Below, one piece after another: positions 35,891 through 47,780 of a stretch of DNA of 64,000 nucleotides. The DNA is from Fistularia commersonii (taxonomy: Eukaryota; Chordata; Actinopteri; Syngnathiformes; Fistulariidae). The notes below the pieces were generated by a model. That model ran no database searches, was not told the origin of the DNA, and worked only from the letters and a program-made list of their open reading frames with translations. Position 1 is the stretch's first letter; the number at the start of each line of letters is the position of its first letter. The stretch spans positions 13,777,001 to 13,841,000 of the forward strand of contig JBBMNZ010000009.1 in assembly GCA_037954325.1 (NCBI GenBank), read 5' to 3'. The position numbers were made by a program, and so were the translations under genes.

Positions 35891-37606
35891 TATTAATCGT
35901 TTATCCAAAAACAAATTAAAAAAAAAAAAACAACTTCTGAGGGCTGTGCAGTGGAGCCTGCTGATTGGTTGTTAGATCAGGGGGTGGTTGCTATTTGTTG
36001 CAGTTGGGGTCTACTAGACTTGGACATCCAAGGCTTGGTGAGCATTGCTGAAAATGACTGTGTGTGTGTTTGAGATGCTGGTGTGTTCCTGCCACATCTT
36101 TTTATAGCTTGTTCAGAGCAGCTCAGACATACATCCAGGGCCTTAAATAGGTGACCAGTGTCGGCGCCGCTGTGTGGATGTGTGTGTGATCTCTGCATCA
36201 TTAAATCACAGCCTCATTCATTACCTAAATGACAAAACACCTTGCGTCCTCTAAGGTGCCCTTCCAGTGTAAAGCGATTAAGTGGCTCTCGAGGGCACTC
36301 AAGTGGGGGGGGGGAGGACTCTCCGAAAACTTCCAGGTCTGACGCCCTAAATTAGTGAACTCCCTCCGCACCCCAGCCCGGACCCCTGTCGCTGACTTTA
36401 GGTGCTGGTCCTGTTGATCGACATGTTCAATCCCCTGTTATATTATTCCAAAGTAACGGGACAGTTTCCGACTTCCTCGGATGTGTTAAATGTGCCCGGT
36501 TTAATGAGCCTCATTTATAACACGAGGCCCGCCTGCTTTAACCCCTTCATGTCCACTCCAGAACCAATGCTTGCGGAAAGCATCCAGAATTTGACTCGAA
36601 TTAATCTTAATTTCTCCCATTCGGATGTGCAACTCTAAATTGTAGCAACCTACTTTGGATAGGATAACTAAACTTTAATCTAAGATATTAACCAATTTTC
36701 CCATTGAAAGAATTCCCAAAAAGAAAATGATCAGCAAGATGCTGCATAAATCTCTTATAAGGCTTTATTTGAAAATAACAAGCACTGGTTGGTGGATGTG
36801 TACGACTAAATATATATTCTATGAACTTATAAATAAAAAGTAAAGCCTGTGGTATGTATTAAAGAAAACGCATGCTCTCAGTGATGGAACAGACTACCAG
36901 TCAGGGATTTCCACCATCTAGTCCTCTTCTCCAGAAGAAGGCTCCTGGCTCTCCCTTGGCTCCATCCCGAACTCTAGCGGTCTCAGGATGGCCGTTGTCC
37001 CTCCAAAGTTAGTCACAGGTCAAACTTCTGACTTGGTGCCGTTGCTGCATTGCAGCAAAATCTCTCGGGCTGCTTTGCGTTGCAGCTGAGCCCCAGCACT
37101 TTATGTTGGAATGACAGACCCCCGCTGATGCTTTATCTAAGCCTGCGGAGCAAAGGTGAGCAGCAACGCCATACATCAACCTGCCAGGCGGCGTTCGGGC
37201 TCTTAACCCCCGTCTTTCTATGGCGTTCCACTCCGGGGACTGCGGCTACTAATGTATATGGAGAAAATCCAACTGTTTTAGACACAGGGGGATTTAAGTC
37301 CTTTTGGATCACCTTCTCATTCCTTTTGATAGGATTATTTATTTACTATTTATTTAACGAGGTTACTCAAAATGTCATGAAATAACCAAAAAAAAAAAAT
37401 TTAATGCATCAATATATGTTAAATTAAAGGCCATTTTTAGTGGGTTCTATTCATTGTTGTTTTTAGTCACTATGGTTACTTAAAACATCTCCTGATACTC
37501 TAGTTCTGGTAACGGTCGAGTCTCTGCTCTATGATTTGCCTGTCTGTAACCGTGTTGCCCTGGGGGGTCTTGACTTGTAACAGCTTGTCGGCAGGCGTTT
37601 GGAGAA

Positions 37607-37634
37607 CCCAGTAATCTGCGGACAGATTACTGGG
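37607..37634. repeat. Perfect 12-bp hairpin
   Basis: The arms CCCAGTAATCTG and CAGATTACTGGG are separated by cgga. There is no T-run after it and no role is known. Confidence 0.85.
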
Positions 37635-38387
37635 CCCTGAAATAGTGAAGGGTTCCTCTGCAACCCGTTCCCTCCTGCCGTCACCCCCCTGAGGGAAACC
37701 AAATTAAAAAAAAATAAAAAATAACATTTCAAATGACCAAAACAGATTCATAATATTTTGAGCACAAATATAAAATAGCGGGATTTTCACATTATTATTA
37801 TTCTCATTGTTTCCTGGAAATATCAGTGAGGTGGAAACCAACCGGTTCCTTCCCCCAAGCAAGCAATTTGTCAGTTTCTGTAAAGCAAAAGAAAATTAAA
37901 ATTAATTTTGCAAATAGCTTAAAAAGGCAAAACAGGAATGCTGTGTACTTGTGAGTCCAGACACTCAACTCAACAGGAAGCTGCTCAACAACAAACTGAA
38001 AATGTTCACTTTAGTCTTCCTCAGGACAGTTTAAAAAATAGCCTTCACATGCTTCATGTGTCTGGAGATATTGTCATGCGTTCACATGACACCATTTCCT
38101 CGATTTATTCGAATTTTTTCGCCAAAGCATGATGTGCCTCAGCAGTGGTTGCCGATGGCTGATGCAGAGATGGATGATGGGCGGTAAAAGACGAAGGTCA
38201 CATCTGTCTGTCTTCTGTATTTATTTCGTGCAGAATTCTGTACATTTCGAGGAGCTAGTGGATGCATAGCCCAATGGAGCGAAAGGAGCAATACCACCGG
38301 ACGTGTGGGGGGGCAGTGTTGTACATTATGCTCAAATGCAACCTAGCAATAGGGACAGAGAACAAGAAGAAAACATGTTGTCGGTAT

Positions 38388-38425
38388 AATCAGGTAGAAT
38401 CAGGTAGAATCAGGTAGAATCAGGT
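38388..38425. repeat. 10-bp tandem repeat
   Basis: Nearly four copies of aatcaggtag in direct tandem. Confidence 0.9.
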
Positions 38426-38530
38426 GCCTCTTTTTGTTGTCTGAAACTGTACTTGGACATTGGAAGTGAACTCTGCACTGCCCTCTAGTGGATGGATTGG
38501 TTAACAGCCATAGTGACATAAAGCGCATGT
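38425..38530 (+). repeat. Dispersed repeat family E, copy 2
   Basis: 'gaactctgcactgccctctagtggatgg' and flanks resemble 25060-25165 in the same orientation. Confidence 0.5.
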
Positions 38531-39176
38531 GGTTAGAACGTGGGCTGTGACGTTTGACAACGTTTGAAATGGATGTGCAAATTCGTATCCGTATGAATAA
38601 ATGAGTCATAAGAAATTCTTGTCCCCCTTCAGTCCTCTTTGCATGGGTTCTCCCACGAATCCGAGCAGAGGGCAAAACCTTTCTTCTTCGGCTTGTTCTC
38701 TGATTCAGAGGCTCCATGACAATTTACAAGCTCTTTGCTTCAGCGGTTTTTCTGACAGTTAAATGTTCTGCATGGGATGGGGGGTTGGGGTAGAAGTGAG
38801 ATGCCCCTGACATTATTTCCCAATTCAGCCCCGATCTGGACTCCGTCCAGGAAGTATTTCAAGACCGCAGGGGTTGTGAGGACTGAATTATTGCCAATGC
38901 AACCGGAGGGTCTCCTGTGAGTCACTTGCATTCATTTGGAATTTGTTTTTAATCGAATTTCAACATTTATGAGCTCATTAAAAGAGAGCAGTCAAACAAA
39001 CCGGTTTACATACTAAAACCTGAGCGAAACTGAAAGTGTAGAGTCCCCCGCCATGAGATACAGTCCAGCTTACCCTTTTTTTTTTTTTTTTTTTTTAAAG
39101 AATTAAATCTGATTATTGTGACAGTTGTTTCTGATGCATTTATGATATTGTGACAGATTTGGGAAAAAAAAAATCA

Positions 39177-39454
39177 AGGACTGTCTCAGAAAATTAGAAT
39201 ATTTTGATAAAGTTCTTTATCTTCTGTAATGCAATTCAAAAAACAAAAATTACTTTTTCATGATATTCTAATATTTTGAGATAGGAGTTTTCTTAAGCTG
39301 TAAGCCATAATCAGCAATATGAAAATAATAAAAGGCTTGCAATATTTCAGTTGATTTGTAATGAATCAAGAATGTATGACATTTCTGTTTTTGTAATTGC
39401 ATTACAGAAGACAAAGAACTTTATCACAATATTCTAATTTTATGAGACAGTCCT
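39177..39454. mobile_element. MITE with inverted arms of about 60 bp
   Basis: The left arm (39177-39236, aggactgtctcagaaaatta...) and right arm (39395-39454) are inverted repeats of about 60 bp with three mismatches, around a spacer of about 160 bp. There is no coding content. The superfamily is uncertain because the flanking duplication is not clear. Confidence 0.85.
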
Positions 39455-39499
39455 GTAAAGTAAAAGTCATCTGTTGGAGGGTTATTGCATATAGATTAT

Positions 39500-40060
39500 T
39501 TTGTAACCTATATCCCGGTGAGCATCCAGCGGTTGATCCAGCTCGGGGTGCTCACTTTCATATTTGAAAGGGTGGCGTTTCTGCGTGGAGTCCCCATGTT
39601 CTCCCTGTGTCTGCATGGGTTTCTTCACGGTTCTGGGTGCAAAACCATGCAGGAGGTTCAGTGGACACCCTTGTATTGCCAAATGTGTTGCGTATGAATC
39701 GTGTATGTCTGTGCATGAGTGAGTGCATGGTTGTATATCTCTATATGTGGCGATCTGATCGACTGGCAACTGGTCCAGGTTGAACCCCGCCTCTCGTTCA
39801 ATGACTGCTGGGATCGGCTCAAGCTGAGTTTGGGACAAGTGGCATTGATGGCAAATGAGTGAATGAATGGATAGTCTCCTTACTCATTTGGGATAATTTG
39901 TCAAAGTACCTCTTTAAGTAGAATGTACTTTAATGATTCCAAAACTGTGAAATAAATATCAATTCTAATTCTCGCAACTCAAAATACATAGTTGTATTTC
40001 AATTTTCGGACATAGATTCATTTGTTACTTTTTTCTCTCATATCACCCAAAATCCAGATA
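39500..40060 (+). repeat. Dispersed repeat family A, long + copy
   Basis: 'tttctgcgtggagtccccatg', 'gtgcatggttgtatatctc', 'gactggcaactggtccagg', 'ctgctgggatcggctcaag', then GAATGAATGG. As in 32385-32930, it continues with 'aatttgtcaaagtacctc...agaatgtactttaatgattcc'. The shared 3' extension suggests these two are the longest members. Confidence 0.72.
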
Positions 40061-40079
40061 ATGAATGAATGAATGAATG

Positions 40080-40620
40080 AATGAATCAGAATCAGCTTTG
40101 TCGATCAAGTATGCCCACACGTGGAAGGAATTTGCCGTCAGTTGACAGGTACGTAATGACTTGAAGGCGAAAAACACACAAAAAAAATACTTACAATTAG
40201 AAATTAGTTAAATGAAATATAAAAAGATAATTAAAGTGATGATCCGGTACACATGTTATTGTCAGTGCATGGCATGGTGTACATTAGGTGATGGCATTTG
40301 GGAAATAAGCTGTTCCGTTTTCAGATAGCGCTAGCATACAGTGAGCGGTACCTCCTAACTGGGGGGCGGTGAGAGAACAGGTTGTGTCCGCTGATGTTTA
40401 CGGCCTGATTTCTGGCTCTGGAAGAGTGTAGATCCTGAATAAAAGGCAGTTCGGCAACTACGATTTTTTTTCCGCTGTCCCGATCGTTCGTTCCAGGACT
40501 AGGGAAACAAATGTAGGCGCGGAACTTCCCTTTGAGATGATGATGATGAAATGCGAACAACTTTATTTATCCCGAAGGAAATTGTTGCGCCAGAGTTTCA
40601 AGTAAAAACATAACAGTAAT
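40080..40620 (+). repeat. LINE/SINE-like dispersed repeat(s)
   Basis: 'gaatcagaatcagctttgtcgatcaag' and 'gtggaaggaatttgccg' match a teleost repeat head I know in general form ('gaatcagctttattggccaagtatg'). Further on, 'aacaactttatttatcccgaagg' resembles the repeat at 58549-58900. Boundaries are uncertain. Confidence 0.5.
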
Positions 40621-41057
40621 AGATAATAGTAGAAAGGAGGAAGTGAATTGTCTTAACTGTTAACTGTAACTACAAAGATTGAAGATTGAATCTTTGTAGT
40701 TTGTAGAATTTTGTAGAATCTTTGTGATCTTTGAGCATTAGCATGTTCCACTACATTTTATCAACAAAAAGGTTGAGCTACAAGACTTAACTTGTTGCTT
40801 CTTTATAATCAGAAATGACAGAATTGCTGTGTCCTTCATTTGATGATTCTCGTATTAGTCAGTCAAACCAGTGGCTTCCCGCTCCGCAAAGCGTGACCAG
40901 TGGAGTTGCCGATGCCTGTGAAACAATGCGACTCAGACTGGCTTCAGGCGGGGAGCTTGATGTTTTTTTTCTGCTCAAAAGTTTGCTTCCACTTTACTGA
41001 AAAAGTACTTCAAGTATTTCTGGCAGACTGCTTTTAATTAAGTTGAACATGCTTCTC

Positions 41058-41096
41058 TCTCTCGCGCTCTCTCTCTCTCTCTCTCTCTGTCTCTCA
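41058..41096 (+). repeat. (CT)n tract at the SV2C exon 2 acceptor
   Basis: A CT-rich microsatellite forms the pyrimidine tract directly before the acceptor tttcctgtag (ends 41107). Confidence 0.9.
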
Positions 41097-41107
41097 CTTT
41101 CCTGTAG

Positions 41108-41328
41108 GCTGATGGTCTCTGCAGCTGAGCGCTGATGGGACTGGGAATCTCTTCATTCTGAGATCAACGGTCTCCCATTCGGCGGCGGCGGCTCCTAACA
41201 ACCAATGGAATTAGATCTTATTACTTAATTGTTGGTGTCCCGGGCACTAGACTGTGCACTATCAAAGCCATAAACTACCATTGAATATATATAGATATAC
41301 GTTTGAGGCCTATTTTCCCCTTGCCAAG
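41108..41328 (+). promoter_or_regulatory. SV2C 5' UTR in exon 2 with chained short uORFs
   Basis: Upstream of the start codon there are ATGs at 41112 (stop 41133-41135), 41135 (stop 41159-41161) and 41205 (stop 41226-41228), each opening a frame of 7 or 8 codons plus stop. The first two overlap as TGATG. If exon 1 is as proposed, its ATG at 30628 makes a 6-codon frame whose TGA (41110-41112) overlaps the 41112 ATG in the same way. Such uORFs usually lower or tune translation; that effect is inferred. Confidence 0.6.
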
Positions 41329-41935
41329 ATGGACGAAACACACAACAACAGGACTTCTTTGGTCAAAGGTGCCAAGGACATTGCGAAAGAAGCCAAAAGG
41401 CAAGCGGCCAAAAATTTCACCAAGGCTGTCGATCGAGCGGCGGACGAATACTCGACGCACCGCAGCTACAACCGCTTCCAGGACGAGGACGAAGAGGAGA
41501 GCAACTACAATGGCTACGGCCAGCAAGACAATTACTACGCAGATGACGGAGCCAACAACGATGACGGGGCCTCCAGCGACGCCACGGAGGGCCACGACGA
41601 TGAAGACGAGATCTACGAGGGGGAGTACCAAGGCGTGCCCGCCCACAGTGACGGGAAACAGCGGGATGGCCAGGTGGCTCTGGGCCAGCCGGTGTCCGAC
41701 AGCCTGAAGAGCCGAAAGGAACTGGAGAACGAGCGGCAGGCGGACGAGGAGGAGCTGGCACAGCAGTACGAGCTCATCATGCAGGAGTGCGGCCACGGGA
41801 GGTTCCAGTGGCAGCTCTTCTTCGTGCTTGGCCTGGCGCTCATGTCGGACGGCGTGGAGGTGTTCGTAGTCGGGTTCGTCCTGCCCAGCGCCGAGACGGA
41901 CATGTGCGTTCCGAACTCTGGCGCCGGATGGCTCG
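41329..41935 (+). CDS. sv2c: SV2C first coding exon: N terminus and TM1
   Basis: 202 codons plus one base, MDETHNNRTSLVKGAKDIAK to NSGAGWL, donor G|GTAAGG. It has the Lys-rich amphipathic start, an Asp/Glu/Tyr-rich region, the SSDATEGHD casein-kinase-type site cluster (in SV2A the equivalent Ser/Thr are phosphorylated and control synaptotagmin binding), then QECGHGRFQW and TM1. The frame is open upstream without an ATG to 41254; the ATG at 41329 matches the family start. Confidence 0.97.
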
Positions 41936-44900
41936 GTAAGGAACCGCATCATACCGGTTCTAGTAGGAATCTTGACTTTCAATTTGTCTCTAAGAAATTC
42001 CTCCAAACTTTTAGTTTAATTCATTATCCACACTGCTTTTCCAGAACACAAGGTTATGAGAGCTGGGGGCTGGACCAATTGTTGCTGACCATGGGAGGCG
42101 GGGCTTACTCTGGGCCAATCAGCTGTCAGTCACAGGGCCAAATTTAGAGACATCCAACCATTCACTCTCAATCTTCATTGGTCCTGCTGAATGTTTTTGG
42201 ACTGCTGGAAGAAGAAGGAGAACCCAAATACAACCCTTCCAAAGTTGAATGAACCAGCCATAATTTAGTCATTCATAGTGTTACAGTCGCACGCTCAATA
42301 CCATGAGCATCTCACTGAAAAGTGGTGATAATGCAAAGGTAAAAACATCCAAACCGAACCTCGGCCTCGCTCCAAGAGTCAAGTCAGTCAGCGACCATGC
42401 GCAAATAAATCCAATAAATGTCGTTAGTCGAAACTTAAACGGGCTCTAAGCAATGCCAAATTGTCTAGGAAGGTTTATTTCCTGACTATATATTGTTTTC
42501 ATGGCACACATGCCGATGCGTGGCGTCGTGATGGACGACATTTCCAGCAGCGTGGCGCTACTTTTAGGAGCTTTCCGTGGGTTGTCATGGCACCAGGTAT
42601 TTGGATTCACAAGTGGGAGGTGCGTTTAGCTGGATGGATTGCGCACCCACACGGGGTGTGCGGATGATGCATCCTTATGTGTGTGTGTGTGTGTGTGTGT
42701 GCGCCTCATTATTATTTTTTTTAAATAGAAAAAAAACAAAAGACAAAGGCAACCCTGGCAATTCATCCTCATGTGCTTGGCCAAATGAGAACTGATATTA
42801 TTCTGCCAAAGATGTTAAGAAAACCAGTGGTTCACTGTTTGTCTCACTTTTCACTGGTTTTGAGAGCTCCCCTCTCCTCCCTAAAATAGGGGACCGCCAA
42901 CCAGGTTTGCTGGGGAGGAGGGCGGCATATTTTTCACCTAGATTTCACCCGGAGTGTGACTCATTTCTCAGTGGGAGACAAGAGGGACAAAATAAAATAA
43001 AGAATGAGTCATTTTACCAGATCACAGTAGCATAAATGAACTGTGTGTGTACGAGCTCTCTGAGAGAGATGAACCTGCAGAGATTGACGCTGACACTTTT
43101 ATGGCACGGCTTGCCTGAATATGAGAACAGATGGCAGAATTTGAAGAAAACCTACAGAAGATGAAGCAGTTATGAGATGGGTTTGGGGAATCTGGCTGGA
43201 GGACCATAGGCTGACGGCAGATTCGGGCATCTAGTGTTTGCAATTACTATTAGCCATTAGATCAGGGGTGGGCAAACTACGGCCCGCGGGCCACATCTGG
43301 CCCGTTGGTCTTTTTAATTCGGCCCGCCAAAGATTGGTGCAGAATTCATACTTGATGTAAATGATTTGGTCAATGAATGTGGGACCTCAAACAGGCGATT
43401 ATTTTATTTTTGGAGCTACTTGAGAACACTTGAGAATTTTCCTGAGCTGAATGTCACAGATTAGCTTTGTGATTTAGCCTTTTCTGTGGACATACAAGGG
43501 AAGCTACAAGGGAAAACCTGGTTTGTGCATGAAATGCAAGCAAGCGTCAGAGCCTTCAAAACCGAGCTGCTTTTATTTTCAAAGCAAATGTCAAATGAGT
43601 TTAATGTGTACTGTTAACAAATGAGTTTTATTTTATATGTATCGTATCTTGTTCGGACCCGGTCCGTCTGTCGAATTTTATCCGTTAATGTGGCCCCTGA
43701 GCCAAAAAGGTTCGCTCACCCCTGCATTATATGCTTGTAGCACATAGTCGCTAGTTGGTAGCATCTAGATACATCTAGTTGCATCTACGAGCTGACAACT
43801 TTGTTTAATTGCTTGGGTGCTATGAAAGTTAGCATCAAAGACAGACTCTGTCTCAATTTTGTTGTGTGGTGTGGATGCATTTTCTGTCCTGGATAATCTG
43901 GGATTATCAAGAGAAAACTAGCGAAATTCACGTTCCGATATTCTATCATCCCCACGACAAACTTTTATCACATGTGATAAAAGTGAATGATTGTATGTCT
44001 CTACATGACTTGTGGATGAAAGATCGAATGGTTGTATATCACTATGTGTTGCCCTGTGATTGGCTGGCGACCCGGTCCTTGGTGAATCTATCGCTCAATG
44101 ACAGCCAAGATAGGCTCTGATTCTGCCGTGACCTGAGTGCAGGACAAGCGATATAGAATCAAGGAAACGTGGACTGTATCCTCTGGAAGGTAGAACATTG
44201 TGTTGCAGGACTGGAGGAATCCAATCCTGTCACAGTTGGACGCTTCCTACCGCAGACATATGATCATACATCATGCGCATTTTCTGTCGAACCTGACACA
44301 GCGGCTCCATCACACACACTTCCCCGTGTTCCCAGCTGAACACACACGTTAGGCGAGAAGTACAAAACAACGGGACTTCATATTTGATCAACTGGCTCTT
44401 GTTTTTTATCTGGTTAGACCAAGCTGTTGCCTGGCGCTCATCCTTTGCAAATCCTCCCCCATACGTGGGTTCCCAGGGTGCACTGCTTTTTGTATAAACA
44501 CGTCACGGGACGAACAAAGTTGCTGCGGGAGCGAGCTCTGTCCGCTACACATCCACATCTCAAGAAACATCTTAGAATTTCCGTTGATATTGAATGTGCA
44601 AGGAATTGTTTTTGTTGAGGTCTTATTTCGATTTCATTTGTTTTTCAGGCATTTTAAGCACCAATCGCCTGCATCTATAATACGGCTAATGCAGAATCTA
44701 CGAAATGCGAAAAAATAAGAATAAAATTTACATGATTAATTAATTATACCGCTTATCCTGTAGTTGCCTGAGGGGGTGGAGGCTATTCAAGCTGTCATTG
44801 GGAAAGAATTGGGTTACACCTTGGGCCGGGTGACACTCGTTCATATGGCTAATTATTCATCCTCTCATTCTCATGTCATATGCAAACATACGACCACCCA

Positions 44901-47537
44901 CTTCCTCATCGTTCATATGTAATAGAGGGAAAAACATTCATTCATTATCTAAATTGCTTTATCTTTCAATTAGGGTCTCATATAGAAACAAACAACCATT
45001 CAACCTTTCATTCACACGTCACATAGAAAAAACAACCACCCACCCTCTCATTCAGACATCTCGGCAATTTAGGGTCTCTGATGAACCTCCTGCATGTTTT
45101 TGGACGGTGGGAGGAAACTGGAGAACCCAGAGAAAACCCACGCAGGTGTATAGCTTACACATGTGTATAGTTTACACATTGAGGCACCCTGTCGAATCCA
45201 CTGTTTGGTGGAAGCACTAACTATTGTACCCTTTTAAATTTCTCCCGTTATATTCCTTTACAGTGCTTCTTAAATGATTTCAATCCAATCCCAGTTTTTC
45301 CCGTCAGTGGATTTTGTCAGTAGACTGTAATGCAGATGAATCGCCTCTAATCAGGAGTTTAACAAACCAGATCCACGGACCAATGAAACGTTTCTTTAAT
45401 GTAAAGTGCAATTCCTGCACCAAAAAAATGAGAAAATACCTTCTGCTGATCTATAAAAGGAGCAGAATGACTACAAAATGCACAATTTTCTTTAGTAAAC
45501 CTATCCAGCTGCAGGTTTAGTACCATTACCAGATGTTGTTCCCACCTCTATCTCCCCTCCTCCTGGTGTCCTCAAGAAAATAAGTAAATTAAAAAGAAAT
45601 TTATACAAACATACATATATATAAAATATATATGTATCGTGCTACTCCTCTGATACGGTAGGCTGTAGTTGTGTTACATCCCGGCTCTTGTGTGTCCTCT
45701 CCTTTACCCTCTTGCTGTAATCCGGCTCTTCAACACCCCCCACCGTTCCCCGAGTCTCGTAGCGGTGCAGGTGATCTGAAGATACGGGGCTGGAGTTAAT
45801 CTCTGCAGCATTGTGCTTCGCTGCAGTTTAGCCATGGTAGACTGGCTCACGTAGGTCCCCTGGAGGAAGCCGGAGGGACGGAGGAGAGAGTGTGTGTTGT
45901 TGTGGTGTGTGTGGGTTGATTGTGGCGGCGGGGGGGGGGGCTCTATATATACCTCCTATCATTGCCCCACCCCCCACACACTCTTTTTTCTCCTATGCCA
46001 CATTTTGCTCTAATTTGTCTGCGGGTGTTTTCCTGCGCCAGAGTTTTTTTTAAAGATTTTCTAGAAAATGGTGATTGCTCAGATGAAGCTGTTTTGCAGG
46101 TATAGATGTAGAAGTGAAGCCCCCCCCCCGCCCTCCCTCCCCACCCTATTGCCCCCATAACTACATTCCCCACAAGGACTGCATCATTGACTGTCCGGGC
46201 TAGTGGGGAGGTGAAGGGGGCGTTTTAAGGTCAAGCTGTTTCGTGCCTTGCCGTTCGGGTTTGCGGTGGAGTTGACAACTAGCAGGGTTTAGGTTGTTAG
46301 GTTGGGAAAATGTTGTGGTTTGGTTTGGTATGACATCTTCCCCTGGTGCCTGTTGTGGAGGCCTAACTTGGACCCCCATCCCCGCCCCTTCGCACACCCT
46401 CTTTCCTTTTGCATGATTTATACGGCAGTTTCTACCCACAAGCGTCACTAGAATGGTGAGGATTCACATGTTCTGCAGTACTGTAGCTTTGCTACGCAGT
46501 CATTAAACCGCATCGTGCTGTGTTCAAGAGACAACTCTCAGGACGATAAAAAAAAATGAGATCATTCTAATCTGATTTTATGTAACTCTTGGAAGATACA
46601 GTGCAGAGAACAAAATGTTTTGACATGCTTGTCTGCTTTGGTTCAAGAGTTTATGTAACCCTGTTTTGATTGAGATTTTGTGTGTGTCTCAGTGGACCAA
46701 CACAGCAGCTGTTTTTCTTAGACTACATTCATTAGTATTATAATGGTCAGCTTCTATTAGAGCTTGTACCCGCAACTTTTGACACTGTCCCAACTCAGAT
46801 TGCTGGTGGCCATGTTTGTTTTAGGCCCAATGGGACGAGACTTGGCCCCTGGATTCACCACTTCCAGTCTCGGTTCCGGTAAGGTTCTCCATTGGCTTTA
46901 TGGACACCATGATGTGTCCAGGTTGATGTTGCCATGACAACAGATGCTGCCATGACAACAGAACTTACTGCAGGGAGCTGGAATCTCAGGTGGCACAAGG
47001 TATCTTCTGTTGAAGGAGTTCCAAAAGTGTTAGAGCCTGACCATCCTGGGCGGGTTATCGAGGCTCCAAGGCCATATCTAGGCTGGGCTTGGAGCAGAAA
47101 TGGAAGGTGTGTTGGTGGGCCATTGAGTCACCTGACTCTGTGTTTCCAATGTCACTCATTAGAATTTCCCAGATGAGTGGGTGGACTTTTGGCTGTTCTT
47201 TGACCCCCTTCCTATCGCTGTCCAATAACAGCTTGTAGGTTCATCCATGAACCTAAATTGTTTAGAAAGTTGAATGAAAGAGTGAATGGTTTTACGTTGC
47301 TGGACCTGTTATTGACAAGTGACCAGTCGAGGATCAGCCCCGCCTAAGACCCTCAGTAGAATCCAGACTCACCCTGTGTGCAAGATAAGCAGTACAGTTA
47401 ATGAATGAATGTTGACTTATGATAGACTATTTCACATCAACAATCAACTCACAACAACTATAAATGTTTAAATTAACATCCATTCATTTTTCTATTTTCC
47501 CCATGAGTAGATATCATGGTGTGGTTAGTGTGTGTGG

Positions 47538-47633
<96 letters not shown>

Positions 47634-47739
47634 GTTATATGTATATTTTTTCACTGTCTTTTCTTTTGGCTGCACCCTTCAAACTTCCTCCATATATATG
47701 CACACACATAGACACACACATATGTATATATAAGATCAA

Positions 47740-47780
<41 letters not shown>

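Larger units (their letters stand above)
30644..41107 (+). other. Probable SV2C intron 1
   Basis: If exon 1 is correct, this is intron. It holds microsatellites, four family A repeats, a MITE, a LINE/SINE-like repeat at 40080-40560 and an unexplained CpG-rich island at 34519-34770. AT-rich stretches at 32930-33540, 36240-37520 and 37640-38380 show nothing I recognise apart from a hairpin at 37607-37634. Confidence 0.5.

Noticed and set aside
41254..41328. Upstream in-frame extension of SV2C
   Set aside because: It has no ATG and no resemblance to SV2 proteins; the ATG at 41329 has a strong context and matches the family start.
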